A stretch of DNA of 64,000 nt from an uncultured Bacteroidales bacterium (GTDB lineage: Bacteria; Bacteroidota; Bacteroidia; Bacteroidales; UBA932): positions 49,411 through 113,410 of the forward strand of contig CAJOLJ010000013.1 of NCBI GenBank assembly GCA_905235445.1, written 5' to 3'. The notes under the pieces are model-generated. The model was not told the DNA's origin and made no database searches. It saw only the letters and a list, made by a program, of their open reading frames with translations. A program made the translations under genes and the position numbers. This document shows, one piece after another, positions 16,204 to 24,517 of the stretch; the first letter of the stretch is position 1; each line of letters starts with the position of its first letter.

Positions 16204-18597
16204 CTACTTGGCATTTTCGTCAGCCTTGCACCAGCGGTCAAGCCACTCGAAGTAGGAACGGTGCCAGAAGAGGGCGTTCTGGGGCTTGAGGATCCAGTGG
16301 CACTCCTCGGGGAACACGATGAGTTTCGAGGGTACGCCCATCATCTGGGCTGCGTTGAATGCGGCCATGCCCTGGTCGTAAGGGATGCGGTAGTCCATCA
16401 TGCCATGGATGCAGAGGATCGGGGTGTGCCAATTGACGACATTGGCTGCAGGGGAAGAGGCGTAGTGCCTCCTGGCCTTGGGAGCGTTGCTCCAGGGGGA
16501 ACCGGCCTGCTGGAGGCCACCGAAGGTGACGCCGTCACCCCTTGGGCCGACTTCACCGGGAGTGTAGGAGTACTCGCTCAGTCCGCCGTTGTCCCAGTTG
16601 GGGAACCACATTTCCTCGGTCTCATAGTACATGTAAGTCTCGTCGAAGATTCCTGCGTGGGCTATGAAGCAGTCGTAGAGGTCCTTGTGGACCCCGGCAA
16701 GGTAGTAGACCGAGTATCCGCCGTAGGAAGCGCCGCAGGCTGCCATCTTGTCGACGTAGGGAGCCGCCTTGACTTCACGTGCCGCCTTCATGTAGTCCTG
16801 CATGTTCAGGCCCGGATAGTCACCTGATATCTGCTCGGTCCACTCGGGTCCGAAAGCGGTGGTGCCCCTGCGGTTGGGAAGAACGACTACGTAACCCTGG
16901 TTTGCCATGAGGTTATAGTTCCACCTGTAGGACCAGCCCTGCGAGAGGGTGCCCTGGGGACCTCCGAGGCAGATCTGGATGGCGGGATACTTCCTTGTCG
17001 CATCGAAATCCGGGGGAAGGAGGACCCAGGTCAGCATGTCCTTGCCGTCCACGGTCTTGACGTAGTGGGCCTCGGTCCTGTGCCCCTTGAGCTGGGAGAG
17101 GATGTGGGCGTTCTCGTGGGAGAGCTGCTCCACTTTGCCGCCCCCGACCACCGGGCAGTCCGCGTACAGATATCCTCCCGGTGCCAGGCGATGTCCGGTT
17201 GCGGGGTCAACCACCGACTCTTCGGTGCGGGCAGTAAGCGAGGAGGGGCCCTCTCCGGGTGTCACCTTCACTATTTCCGAGGGGAAATCCATGCTGGTAT
17301 AAGTACCTATGAGGCTTCCGTCAGGAAGGAAGGCAGCGGGGGAAGAGAAATCGAACCAGAGGTTCTCGGCGGTAAGGCGCTCTACCTTGGCCTCAGTGGC
17401 GGGAGTGCGGAAAATGCCCCCCAGTCCCTCTGCAAGGGCGGAGAAGTATACATACTTGCCGTCAGGGCTCCACTTCGGGGACTCGGCGTTGTATTTGAAG
17501 TTGGAAGTGAGGTCACGGGGCTTCCCTGCAACGGGATTCTCCCCGTCCTTGCCCTCGGAGAGGTCAACTGCCATGAGGCGGGTCTTGTCGGCCTCGTAGC
17601 CGTTTCTTTGCATGCTCACCCACACGAGGGTCTTCCCGTCGGGCCCCCAGACAGGGTCAGTGTCATAGCCGCCTCCCATGGGGATGAGGGTGGTCTTTCC
17701 CGTAGCGGGACAGAAAATGTAGATTTCCGTGTCGGTCGAGAAAGCGTACTGCTTGCCGGAGAGTTTCTTGCAGGCGTAGGCTATGTAGCGGGAATCAGGG
17801 CTCCAGGACAGCTGCTCCATGCCTCCGTAAGGGAGAAGGGGAAGCTCGAAGAGGACATCGTCCCCGCCAAGGATGTCGATGGAGTTCTCCTTGGTAATGG
17901 TCTTGCCGTCAAGTGCCGCCACGTAGGTGTGGGGAATCTCCTCGACCCAGCCGTCCCAGTGGCGGTACATGAGGTCCTCCGTCACATAGGCATTGGCCTT
18001 GTCGAGGGCGGGATCGATCTGGGAAGGGGTCTTGACGCCGCTTGGGACGGTGCTTATGTACATTATTGACTTCTCATCGGGAGAGAGTGCGAACTCCTGC
18101 ACACCCGCCTTCACATCCGTAATGGCGGTCTTCTTGCCAAGGGATGGCTTGTCGGTACCGAGCCCTGTGAGCGGGGCCTCATAGATCTGTCCGCCCTGCA
18201 GGAAACGGAGGGTCTTCCCGTCCTTGGAGAAACGGGCATTGGATATGCTCTTCCCCTCCCTGGTCAGCTGTATCTTGTCACCGCCGTCCACGCCCATAAG
18301 GAAGAGATTGCGGCAGGTCCTGTTGTCGGGAATGGAGGTGTACTGCACTCCGTACAGGATCCACTTCCCGTCAGGGGAAAGCTGGGGATCGGAAAGCCTT
18401 CCGAAACTGAGCAGGGCTTCCGGGGTCATGAGACCGTCGGAAAGGACTATGTCGCTTTGCCCGATGTAGGAGGGACCTTCGCCCTCGCAGGATGTTTTGC
18501 TTGAACAACTGTCCATAAGAGGTAGTACCGATAAAAGGAGGATGGAGGCCGTAACAAGGCTTAGGGCCTTTCCACGTGAAAATAAACGTATATTCAT
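16204..18597 (-). CDS. S9 prolyl oligopeptidase family (DPP5-like) peptidase, exported
   Basis: About 797 residues from the ATG at 18597; the tracked start at 18606 is a TTG. An N-terminal hydrophobic segment ends near LPLMDSC, which may be a weak lipobox. The first about 480 residues are WD-like beta-propeller repeats (DGKWILYGV, SPDSRYIAYA, SPDGKYVYFSA). The C-terminal alpha/beta-hydrolase has the triad Ser in GASYGGY, Asp in GMMDYRIP and His in EECHW. It would cleave short peptides in the periplasm and fits the POT transporters and PepD elsewhere in the window. The start is only about 10 bases from the WYL regulator stop, suggesting cotranscription. Confidence 0.9.
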   Translation of the reverse strand: MNIRLFSRGKALSLVTASILLLSVLPLMDSCSSKTSCEGEGPSYIGQSDIVLSDGLMTPEALLSFGRLSDPQLSPDGKWILYGVQYTSIPDNRTCRNLFLMGVDGGDKIQLTREGKSISNARFSKDGKTLRFLQGGQIYEAPLTGLGTDKPSLGKKTAITDVKAGVQEFALSPDEKSIMYISTVPSGVKTPSQIDPALDKANAYVTEDLMYRHWDGWVEEIPHTYVAALDGKTITKENSIDILGGDDVLFELPLLPYGGMEQLSWSPDSRYIAYACKKLSGKQYAFSTDTEIYIFCPATGKTTLIPMGGGYDTDPVWGPDGKTLVWVSMQRNGYEADKTRLMAVDLSEGKDGENPVAGKPRDLTSNFKYNAESPKWSPDGKYVYFSALAEGLGGIFRTPATEAKVERLTAENLWFDFSSPAAFLPDGSLIGTYTSMDFPSEIVKVTPGEGPSSLTARTEESVVDPATGHRLAPGGYLYADCPVVGGGKVEQLSHENAHILSQLKGHRTEAHYVKTVDGKDMLTWVLLPPDFDATRKYPAIQICLGGPQGTLSQGWSYRWNYNLMANQGYVVVLPNRRGTTAFGPEWTEQISGDYPGLNMQDYMKAAREVKAAPYVDKMAACGASYGGYSVYYLAGVHKDLYDCFIAHAGIFDETYMYYETEEMWFPNWDNGGLSEYSYTPGEVGPRGDGVTFGGLQQAGSPWSNAPKARRHYASSPAANVVNWHTPILCIHGMMDYRIPYDQGMAAFNAAQMMGVPSKLIVFPEECHWILKPQNALFWHRSYFEWLDRWCKADENAK

Positions 18598-18610
18598 ATA
18601 AAACAAGTAT

Positions 18611-19543
18611 TTACTTAGAAGGAGCGGAGCCTAGGGCCGCGAAATTGTTCAGATACACTTCCATCGCCTTCAGGTGCTCCGAGAGAACCCTCTGGCGAAG
18701 GGATGACGGTGAGACGACTTCTATCCTGTCCCCCCTCGAGCAGAGGTTCATGACGAAAGAGTCGTTGGGGATGAGGCGGTAGCGGAAAGTGCACTCCCCT
18801 ATCTGCTCCTGGGAAGAGTGGATGGGAAGGTCCCGGATGTACTCGCTCTCGCGGGGCGTGGTCTTTATGATGATCTCGACGGGCTCCTCGCCGTGGCTCA
18901 GGTACACACCGTAGCTGCCACTGAAAAGGCTGTCCAGGGTGAAGCCCTCCTCCAGGGTGAAGCCTTCCTCCGTCTTGTCCAATTTCAGGATACGGTCAAG
19001 GGCATACACCCTCACGGAGTCCCTCTGGCGGCAGAACGCCACCAGGTACCACCTCTTGTCGGACTCCTTGATGCCGTATGGAAGGACGTCCAGGGTCTCG
19101 GGCTCGTCCACGGAGCCGTATTTCCGGTAGGTAAGCTTGAGGGAGCGGCTCTCTTTCATGGCTTCGAGGATGGTACTGAGCCAGACATGCCCGGTGGGCG
19201 TGTTCTCGACCGCTATCCTTCCATTGAAATCCGTGTCCCTGAAGTTCAACAGATTTATTGTCGTGAAAGTCTGCAGCATCCATGAAACGAGGGGGTCGTT
19301 GCTTGTGAACTCCTCGCTCATGTCTATATAGTAGCGGCTGGTGCTCCGGTTGCAGGTTATCTTTATGCCAAAGTACTCCTCTATGTTCGTCCTGTGGAAG
19401 TTGAACGTACGGCGGGGATAGGGGGTATTCCATCTTTCCTCCCATTTCTGCGTCACTTCCTTGAGGGTAATCCCCTTGGGGTAGGCCTGTACCATCAGCT
19501 GGATGAGCCAGAGGTATTTGGTGAAAAGTTCTGATGCTGCCAT
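18611..19543 (-). CDS. WYL-domain transcriptional regulator
   Basis: About 310 residues from the ATG at 19543 (the tracked 19546 start is TTG). The N-terminal part is a helix-turn-helix of the HTH_11 style (GITLKEVTQKWEE). The WYL domain lies around residues 130-215 with the signature RWYLVAFC and YALDRI. WYL regulators sense ligands, often nucleic-acid-related, and control neighbouring genes. A perfect in-frame 18-base duplication inside the gene doubles the hexapeptide EEGFTL. The gene is tightly followed by the S9 peptidase, which may be a target or just a cotranscribed neighbour. Confidence 0.88.
   Translation of the reverse strand: MAASELFTKYLWLIQLMVQAYPKGITLKEVTQKWEERWNTPYPRRTFNFHRTNIEEYFGIKITCNRSTSRYYIDMSEEFTSNDPLVSWMLQTFTTINLLNFRDTDFNGRIAVENTPTGHVWLSTILEAMKESRSLKLTYRKYGSVDEPETLDVLPYGIKESDKRWYLVAFCRQRDSVRVYALDRILKLDKTEEGFTLEEGFTLDSLFSGSYGVYLSHGEEPVEIIIKTTPRESEYIRDLPIHSSQEQIGECTFRYRLIPNDSFVMNLCSRGDRIEVVSPSSLRQRVLSEHLKAMEVYLNNFAALGSAPSK
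18934..18969. repeat. 18-bp tandem duplication inside the WYL gene
   Basis: CCAGGGTGAAGCCCTCCT at 18934-18951 is repeated at 18952-18969 with one mismatch. It keeps the frame and doubles six residues after the WYL motif region. Confidence 0.9.
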
Positions 19544-19616
19544 CAAGTATTGTCGGGTTTACTGTTTGAACTATCTGATTTCATTGGGTGCGCCCCCTCC
19601 CTGGCGGGAGGGGCCC

Positions 19617-20513
19617 CTAGATGCGAAGGGACTCTTCTATCACCTTGCAAAGGAGGGACGTGAGAGCCCTGTTGCCGTTGTTCTCGCTGTAGAGGGCCAC
19701 TATGTCATATGAGAGGGCGGGAAGTGAAAGGGGCACCCGCCTCAGTGGCGCTCCCCCTTCCTGCACACAGAGAGGGGCCAGGTCGGGAAGAAGGGCCACG
19801 GTATCCTGGGCGCTCTGGGTGAAGCGGACAAGGGCGGGCAGGCTTTCGGAGCGAAGAGCCGTCCTGTTGAGTGCATCAACCCCGAGATGGGCTGCGAAAG
19901 GCTCCCACAGTGCAAAGCGGAAGGACGGGGGAAGGGTGGAAGGGCCCGCACCCCTTCCGGAAAGTTCCATGCCCTGGCGCCCAAGAGCGGTGAGGGTCCC
20001 CTCCGAGCAGAAGGCCCCCATCTCGAATCCCCCCAGCACCGTTCCCTCCATGCCCAGTCCAAGCTGTCCAGTCCCCTCCCTGCAATAAAGGCAGAAGCCT
20101 TCCTGGGTGGTCGGGAGGTCGGATGCGGTCTCCATTAGGGTAAAGCGAACGGCCGGCCTTGTGGAATGGATGGTGGAGAGGGCACGGGGAAGGACACACT
20201 CAAGGCAGAGGGCATCGGCGAGGATCACGTAGGGTGAAAGCAGCGTCCCGGAAGGGTCCTCCTTGAAGATTTCCCGCACCATGTCCTCGAGGGAGGTCAT
20301 CCTGGTGGCATACTCCATGAACACTTTCCCGGCCCCCGTAAGGGACACTCCCTGCTGGGTACGGTTGAAAAGCTTCACCCCCAGGTCATTTTCAAGGGTC
20401 AGGATATGATGGCTCACGGTGGACTGGGTAAGGGACAGGGAAAGGGCGGCCCGGGAAATGTTCCCGTACCTGGCAACTTCCATAAAAGCCTTTACCCTGG
20501 AATCCTCGAGCAT
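19617..20513 (-). CDS. LysR-family transcriptional regulator
   Basis: About 298 residues from the ATG at 20513, which gives the usual LysR start MLEDSRVKAFMEVARYGNIS; the longer tracked start adds 12 atypical residues. The winged helix (residues about 1-60) has the recognition part SLSLTQSTVSHHILTLENDLG and KLFNRT. The effector domain follows and is rich in Gly/Pro, with a cysteine in LYCREG. Upstream palindromes with TGCAC half-sites overlap the predicted -7 element, so autoregulation is likely. Its other targets may be the WYL-S9-TlpA run below it; ligand unknown. Confidence 0.9.
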   Translation of the reverse strand: MLEDSRVKAFMEVARYGNISRAALSLSLTQSTVSHHILTLENDLGVKLFNRTQQGVSLTGAGKVFMEYATRMTSLEDMVREIFKEDPSGTLLSPYVILADALCLECVLPRALSTIHSTRPAVRFTLMETASDLPTTQEGFCLYCREGTGQLGLGMEGTVLGGFEMGAFCSEGTLTALGRQGMELSGRGAGPSTLPPSFRFALWEPFAAHLGVDALNRTALRSESLPALVRFTQSAQDTVALLPDLAPLCVQEGGAPLRRVPLSLPALSYDIVALYSENNGNRALTSLLCKVIEESLRI

Positions 20514-20544
20514 AGTGTGGGCGTGCAGAGAGCCCCAGCGCTTC

Positions 20545-20586
20545 TGCACAAGTGCAAAGTTACGGATTAATGCACATAAATGTGCA
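20545..20586 (-). promoter_or_regulatory. LysR promoter with two palindromic operator boxes
   Basis: TGCAC-AA-GTGCA at 20545-20556 and TGCACAT-AA-ATGTGCA at 20571-20586 are perfect inverted repeats of one family, with another TGCAC at 20594-20598. Between them CAAAGTTA at 20555-20562 reads TAACTTTG on the - strand, a consensus -7 element. The boxes therefore cover the spacer and the start point of the regulator's own promoter. Confidence 0.65.
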
Positions 20587-20653
20587 ATGGTCCTGCACTT
20601 TTTGAGGATGTCAATACGACCTTATAAGTTACCCCAAAATGGCGTCACATCCG

Positions 20654-22519
20654 CTACCACTCCTCATCATCCGAGAGGACCGACGATGCCCTGTCCTCGA
20701 TTACGGTGGCATTCTTCCTGAAAAGACGGAAGGCCTCCATCCCTTCCCGGACCCTGTCATCCGAGGAAGCGCACTCACTGTCCAAGTCGAATAGCTTGGC
20801 ATTGGAAAGGACCCAGCATTTGATGCGGGCACGGGTGATTGCCACGTTCAGGCGGTTGGGACTGTAGACGAAGTCAAGGTGGGAGGACGTATCCTCGGGG
20901 TTCGAGATGGCGTAGGACAGGACCACGTAGTCCCTCTCCTGGCCCTGCATCCTCTCTATGGTATCGACGAATACGGAGTCTATCTCGTCCTCCGCAATGA
21001 CATTCCCGAGGACGAGCTGCCGCTTGATTTCCCGGACCTGGGCCCTGAACGGGGTGATTAGGGCGATTTCGCCAAGGGGCACACCGCTGCCCAGGAGCGT
21101 CGACACTATCTGCGCTGTCACCTTGGCCTCGAAGGGGGAGCGGCTCATGGCGTCGAAGACATGGTGAAGGAACAGGACCTCGTTGGTCGGGGAAGTGACA
21201 AGGTATGAGTACTCCGCCACTTCCTCAAATGAAGTGAAGCACTTATTGTCGGCGGGAAGTGCGGAGCGCAGCCTGGACCCGTATGAGAGGAGGGTGGGGA
21301 TGCGAACAAGCGAGGGGGAAAGCCTGTAGCTTAGGTCCAGCATCGTGCAGTTGTCGGGATACAAGTCCACGAGATGCTTGAAAATGCTCTTCTCGAAAAG
21401 GAAGTTCCCGCTCCCATGGGGCATGATGGGGTCAAGCTGCTTGTGGTCCCCCACCAGAATGACCCTGTCACTTACCGTAAGCGGGGGAAGTGAGAGCGGG
21501 ATGCTGAGTTGGGAGGCCTCGTCAATGATGGCCACGTCGAAGGTCCAGCCTTCCATTCTCTTGGTAGAGGGATAACATACCCCGTAGGGCGTCGCCCCTA
21601 CCGCTATCCCCTCGTGGGAGAGGCTCCTGTTTATGGCGTAACTGCCATGGGGGAACTTTACCTTGCGGACTATGGGCGCATCCTCGGGGATCTCCGCCCC
21701 CTGGTATTTGTCCCCGACCTTCACGATTTTCCCCTCGGGGTCGGGCAGGACCCTGGCAATGGCAAGGAGGCAGTTGTTTATGGCGGTATGGGTGGGACCG
21801 GTTATCAGTACGTTCTTCCCTTCTTCGAGCAGGCGCTTGACAATGAGGGCGATGGTGTAGGTCTTCCCGGTTCCGGGAGGACCCTGGATGAGGTGGAAAT
21901 GCCTACATCCGAGGCTCCGTCCTACGGCCTCGTCCTGGGAGGGATTCCCGCTAGGGGGCAGGGGAACTCTCCTCCCTTCCTCGGAAAGGGTCCCGCCGAG
22001 CAACTCTTCCATGAGAAGACCAAGGTAGCTCTCATGCTCGAGGCGGGAGGCCGCGGTCATAAGCATGCCCGCGGTTACCTGCGTGTTGGTTTCATTTATC
22101 TCCCAGCCGTCCCGGGGATAGTCCAGGGGGCTGATATGGCAATTTTTCAGATCGAAATCATCGGGAACGAGGGTCATCGTATCGATGCGGTCCTCCGATA
22201 TCACCATGGTAAATTTACAGCCCCGGTTGGATAGCAGGACCTTGGACCCGGCCCTCAGCTTGGAAATGTTGCCGGGGCATTTGACAAGGGCCCTGGAAAT
22301 GTACTTCTCATCCCGGTACTCCCTGCAGTACTGATTGGGGGGATAGGCATAGAAAGAGAACCTCAGGGACACATTCGCAATGGTGTGGCCCCGGTCGATC
22401 CTGTCACGAAGCGGGGATCCCATCATCTCATTGAATTCCCCTTCCTGGAGCCTCCGCTGGAGGTCTATGGCTTCCTTGAGGGCCTGGCTCAGGGATAAGT
22501 GGCTGTCTGAAAAAGGCAT
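20654..22519 (-). CDS. Superfamily 1 DNA/RNA helicase (UPF1/Dna2-like)
   Basis: 621 residues. After an about 200-residue N-terminal region come the SF1B motifs: Walker A GPPGTGKTYT near residue 215, GPTHTAINN (Ia), AIIDEASQ (II), VGDHKQLDP (III), YRLSPSLVRIP (IV region), DTIERMQGQERDYVVLS (V) and NVAITRAR (VI). This order is that of AAA_11/AAA_12 helicases such as UPF1 and the motor of Dna2. It is 30 bases downstream of the double-nuclease gene on the same strand, so the pair probably forms one helicase-nuclease unit. No signal peptide; cytoplasmic. Confidence 0.92.
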   Translation of the reverse strand: MPFSDSHLSLSQALKEAIDLQRRLQEGEFNEMMGSPLRDRIDRGHTIANVSLRFSFYAYPPNQYCREYRDEKYISRALVKCPGNISKLRAGSKVLLSNRGCKFTMVISEDRIDTMTLVPDDFDLKNCHISPLDYPRDGWEINETNTQVTAGMLMTAASRLEHESYLGLLMEELLGGTLSEEGRRVPLPPSGNPSQDEAVGRSLGCRHFHLIQGPPGTGKTYTIALIVKRLLEEGKNVLITGPTHTAINNCLLAIARVLPDPEGKIVKVGDKYQGAEIPEDAPIVRKVKFPHGSYAINRSLSHEGIAVGATPYGVCYPSTKRMEGWTFDVAIIDEASQLSIPLSLPPLTVSDRVILVGDHKQLDPIMPHGSGNFLFEKSIFKHLVDLYPDNCTMLDLSYRLSPSLVRIPTLLSYGSRLRSALPADNKCFTSFEEVAEYSYLVTSPTNEVLFLHHVFDAMSRSPFEAKVTAQIVSTLLGSGVPLGEIALITPFRAQVREIKRQLVLGNVIAEDEIDSVFVDTIERMQGQERDYVVLSYAISNPEDTSSHLDFVYSPNRLNVAITRARIKCWVLSNAKLFDLDSECASSDDRVREGMEAFRLFRKNATVIEDRASSVLSDDEEW

Positions 22520-22549
22520 GGCGCTATTGCATGTTGGTTAGTGAAATTG

Positions 22550-24211
22550 TCAGCATCTTGATTCCCAGGCTTCGATTATGTCCATCACTTCCCTGAGGCG
22601 ATAGTCCTGAAGACGGATGGAATAGGGCCTGTCGTAGGAAGGATGGAGCACAGCGAGAATCATTGAGGATATCTTTATGGAGTAGCACTTTTCCAGGATG
22701 TACCTGTAGAAGCTCTGCTGCAGTTCGTAATGGTAGTAGCTGGAGTTGTCAAGGTGCGAGAGGGGGCCGAGACCAGACCCGAAACCGTATTTCTTGGGAT
22801 AGCCGTCCACGATAAGGTGCGAACTTCTCTTCCAGTCCACCATGACATACTGTCCGTCGGGACGCCGGAAAAGGGCGTCCACGGTTCCTGCGATATCCGA
22901 CTCGGGAAGTTGGATGGGATACTCGGCGCTGTCGAAAAGCAGTTCCCTCTTCTTGATGCTGTCCTCGTAGAACTTCAGGAAATGCCCCATTTCCCTGGAG
23001 GAAGTGTCGCAGGGAAGTCCCTTGAGGAACAGCTCTATCTGACGGTGCATGTATGTTCCCTGGGCCGAGAAGAGGGCCAGCGTCTCACGGGCCTGCTCCT
23101 CCGTCATGGTGCCCTCCCCCACCTTGTGCCTTATGTAGGCCTCCTCGTCAAAGGGAGGGAAGAACTTGGAAATGAGGGTGGTCACCGATATCATGTGGGC
23201 GGACGGCCCTGCACCGGGAAGGGAGGAACGGTAGGTATGGCTGACCTCATCGAAGAGGAGGGTCGACTCTATCCTCCCGCTGAGGGGGTCGCCCACCGAT
23301 GCGGGAGCGGGATACTGGACGGGAGGGGCCTGGTAGATTTCCTGCGGCGGGAGATTCCGTTCCACGAGAGGTGCTCCTTCCCCCTCGCAGGGCTGATAGT
23401 CACATCCCAAGGGCGCACCGCCGGGATAGAGTTCCGCCTCCCCGTCCTTGCATATGACCCTCACGGTCCTTTGCCTTGGCGGGAAAATCTGGCAGGAAAG
23501 ATACTGCTCCCTCGCCATTCCCTTTTCCATCTCGCTAGCTGTGAAGGTATTCCATTTTGGGGCGGATGGAAGGAGCCCTATGGCGGAAAGAAGATTCTTC
23601 CCGGTCCCCTGGGAACCTCCACCCAGGCATAAATCCACTATCGCCTCGATTATGCTTACGCAGGAGGGGCAGTTTCGATGGACCTGGTGCTCGCTGAAGC
23701 GCACGACCACCCATCCCATCTCCCGGAAATAAGCGTCCCGAAGAGAGTCCTCATCGTCGTCCGTGCAGTGGGTGCAGATCCTGGAGATCCCGTCATAGGG
23801 GGCATCGATCTCGACATCGATATAGAGGCCTTCCTTCTCGCAGCATACCGCTGCCATGATCCCGTACGGGATGCTCCTCCCGAGAACGGGCAGGTGGCAC
23901 CCACTCCTGACAATCACCCCTTCCCTCTCCCCTTCCAGGCGGGATAGTCCCCCAAGAAGGGTGTCCCTGAGGTAGGGATAGGAGTCGCTTCTTCCTTCAC
24001 GGGGAAGAAGAAGCGGGGAGGCGCTGCAGGGAAAGAGCACGACGGGATACCTGTCCAGGGGAAGGGGAAGGTCACCCGGAGGGTTGTAGGATATCCTCGT
24101 ATGAGGTCCCTGGGAAGGGTTGGGAGAGGACACGAGGGTCCTGACCCCGGGGGACGGAGGGATACTTATATTATCCAGTGGAGAAGACAAAGGAGGGGGG
24201 CTTGGGAGCAT
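22550..24211 (-). CDS. Protein with two nuclease-like domains (DUF559-like and RecB-like PD-(D/E)XK)
   Basis: 553 residues with a proline-rich start. Residues about 75-195 look like a restriction-endonuclease-like fold of the DUF559 kind, with LYIDVEIDAPYDG, then GWVVVRFSEHQV. Residues about 330-553 are a RecB-family nuclease: GTYMHRQIELFLKG (His), IAGTVDALF (Asp), MVDWKRS (D-x-K) and the late QQSFYRYI motif. Both active-site signatures appear intact. It precedes the SF1 helicase gene by 30 bases and probably acts with it in DNA end processing, repair or phage defence. Function is inferred from domains only. Confidence 0.8.
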   Translation of the reverse strand: MLPSPPPLSSPLDNISIPPSPGVRTLVSSPNPSQGPHTRISYNPPGDLPLPLDRYPVVLFPCSASPLLLPREGRSDSYPYLRDTLLGGLSRLEGEREGVIVRSGCHLPVLGRSIPYGIMAAVCCEKEGLYIDVEIDAPYDGISRICTHCTDDDEDSLRDAYFREMGWVVVRFSEHQVHRNCPSCVSIIEAIVDLCLGGGSQGTGKNLLSAIGLLPSAPKWNTFTASEMEKGMAREQYLSCQIFPPRQRTVRVICKDGEAELYPGGAPLGCDYQPCEGEGAPLVERNLPPQEIYQAPPVQYPAPASVGDPLSGRIESTLLFDEVSHTYRSSLPGAGPSAHMISVTTLISKFFPPFDEEAYIRHKVGEGTMTEEQARETLALFSAQGTYMHRQIELFLKGLPCDTSSREMGHFLKFYEDSIKKRELLFDSAEYPIQLPESDIAGTVDALFRRPDGQYVMVDWKRSSHLIVDGYPKKYGFGSGLGPLSHLDNSSYYHYELQQSFYRYILEKCYSIKISSMILAVLHPSYDRPYSIRLQDYRLREVMDIIEAWESRC

Positions 24212-24289
24212 ATCTGGGGGTGAGGGCGTGCGTGAGTGTCTACCGGTTTAGTGTGGAGGGGTGCAAAGCGGGACACACCCCAGCCGATA

Positions 24290-24297
24290 CAAATATA
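24290..24297 (-). promoter_or_regulatory. Candidate -7 element for the nuclease-helicase operon
   Basis: CAAATATA on the + strand reads TATATTTG on the - strand. It lies about 80 bases before the nuclease ATG. A -33 partner is not clear. Confidence 0.4.
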
Positions 24298-24368
24298 CGA
24301 ATTCCTCCCAAAAGGGGAAAATTCTCCTGGGGCGGTGTGAAGGCAAGGGCGCAAAAGAGAGGTCCCCC

Positions 24369-24399
24369 TTGAAAGTATGCACACGTTTTGCTAGATTTG
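24369..24399 (+). promoter_or_regulatory. Candidate promoter for the M16 protease
   Basis: TAGATTTG at 24392-24399 matches TAnnTTTG, and TTG at 24369-24371 lies 20 bases upstream. The leader to the ATG at 24518 would be about 110 bases. Confidence 0.5.
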
Positions 24400-24517
24400 C
24401 GAGACTTTTGCGGGAATTGTCATCAAGCTTGTGCGCCCACTTCCCCTGTGAACGTGGTCCATAGGCAAATCAATGCAAATCAATAAACAATCAATCTATA
24501 TACACAATCAAGTCAAG

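Larger units (their letters stand above)
24212..24517. other. Divergent intergenic region, nuclease-helicase operon and M16 protease
   Basis: About 306 bases with no gene. It holds a -7-like TATATTTG for the leftward operon and a -7 TAGATTTG for the protease. Small ORFs listed here have no family character. Confidence 0.6.
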
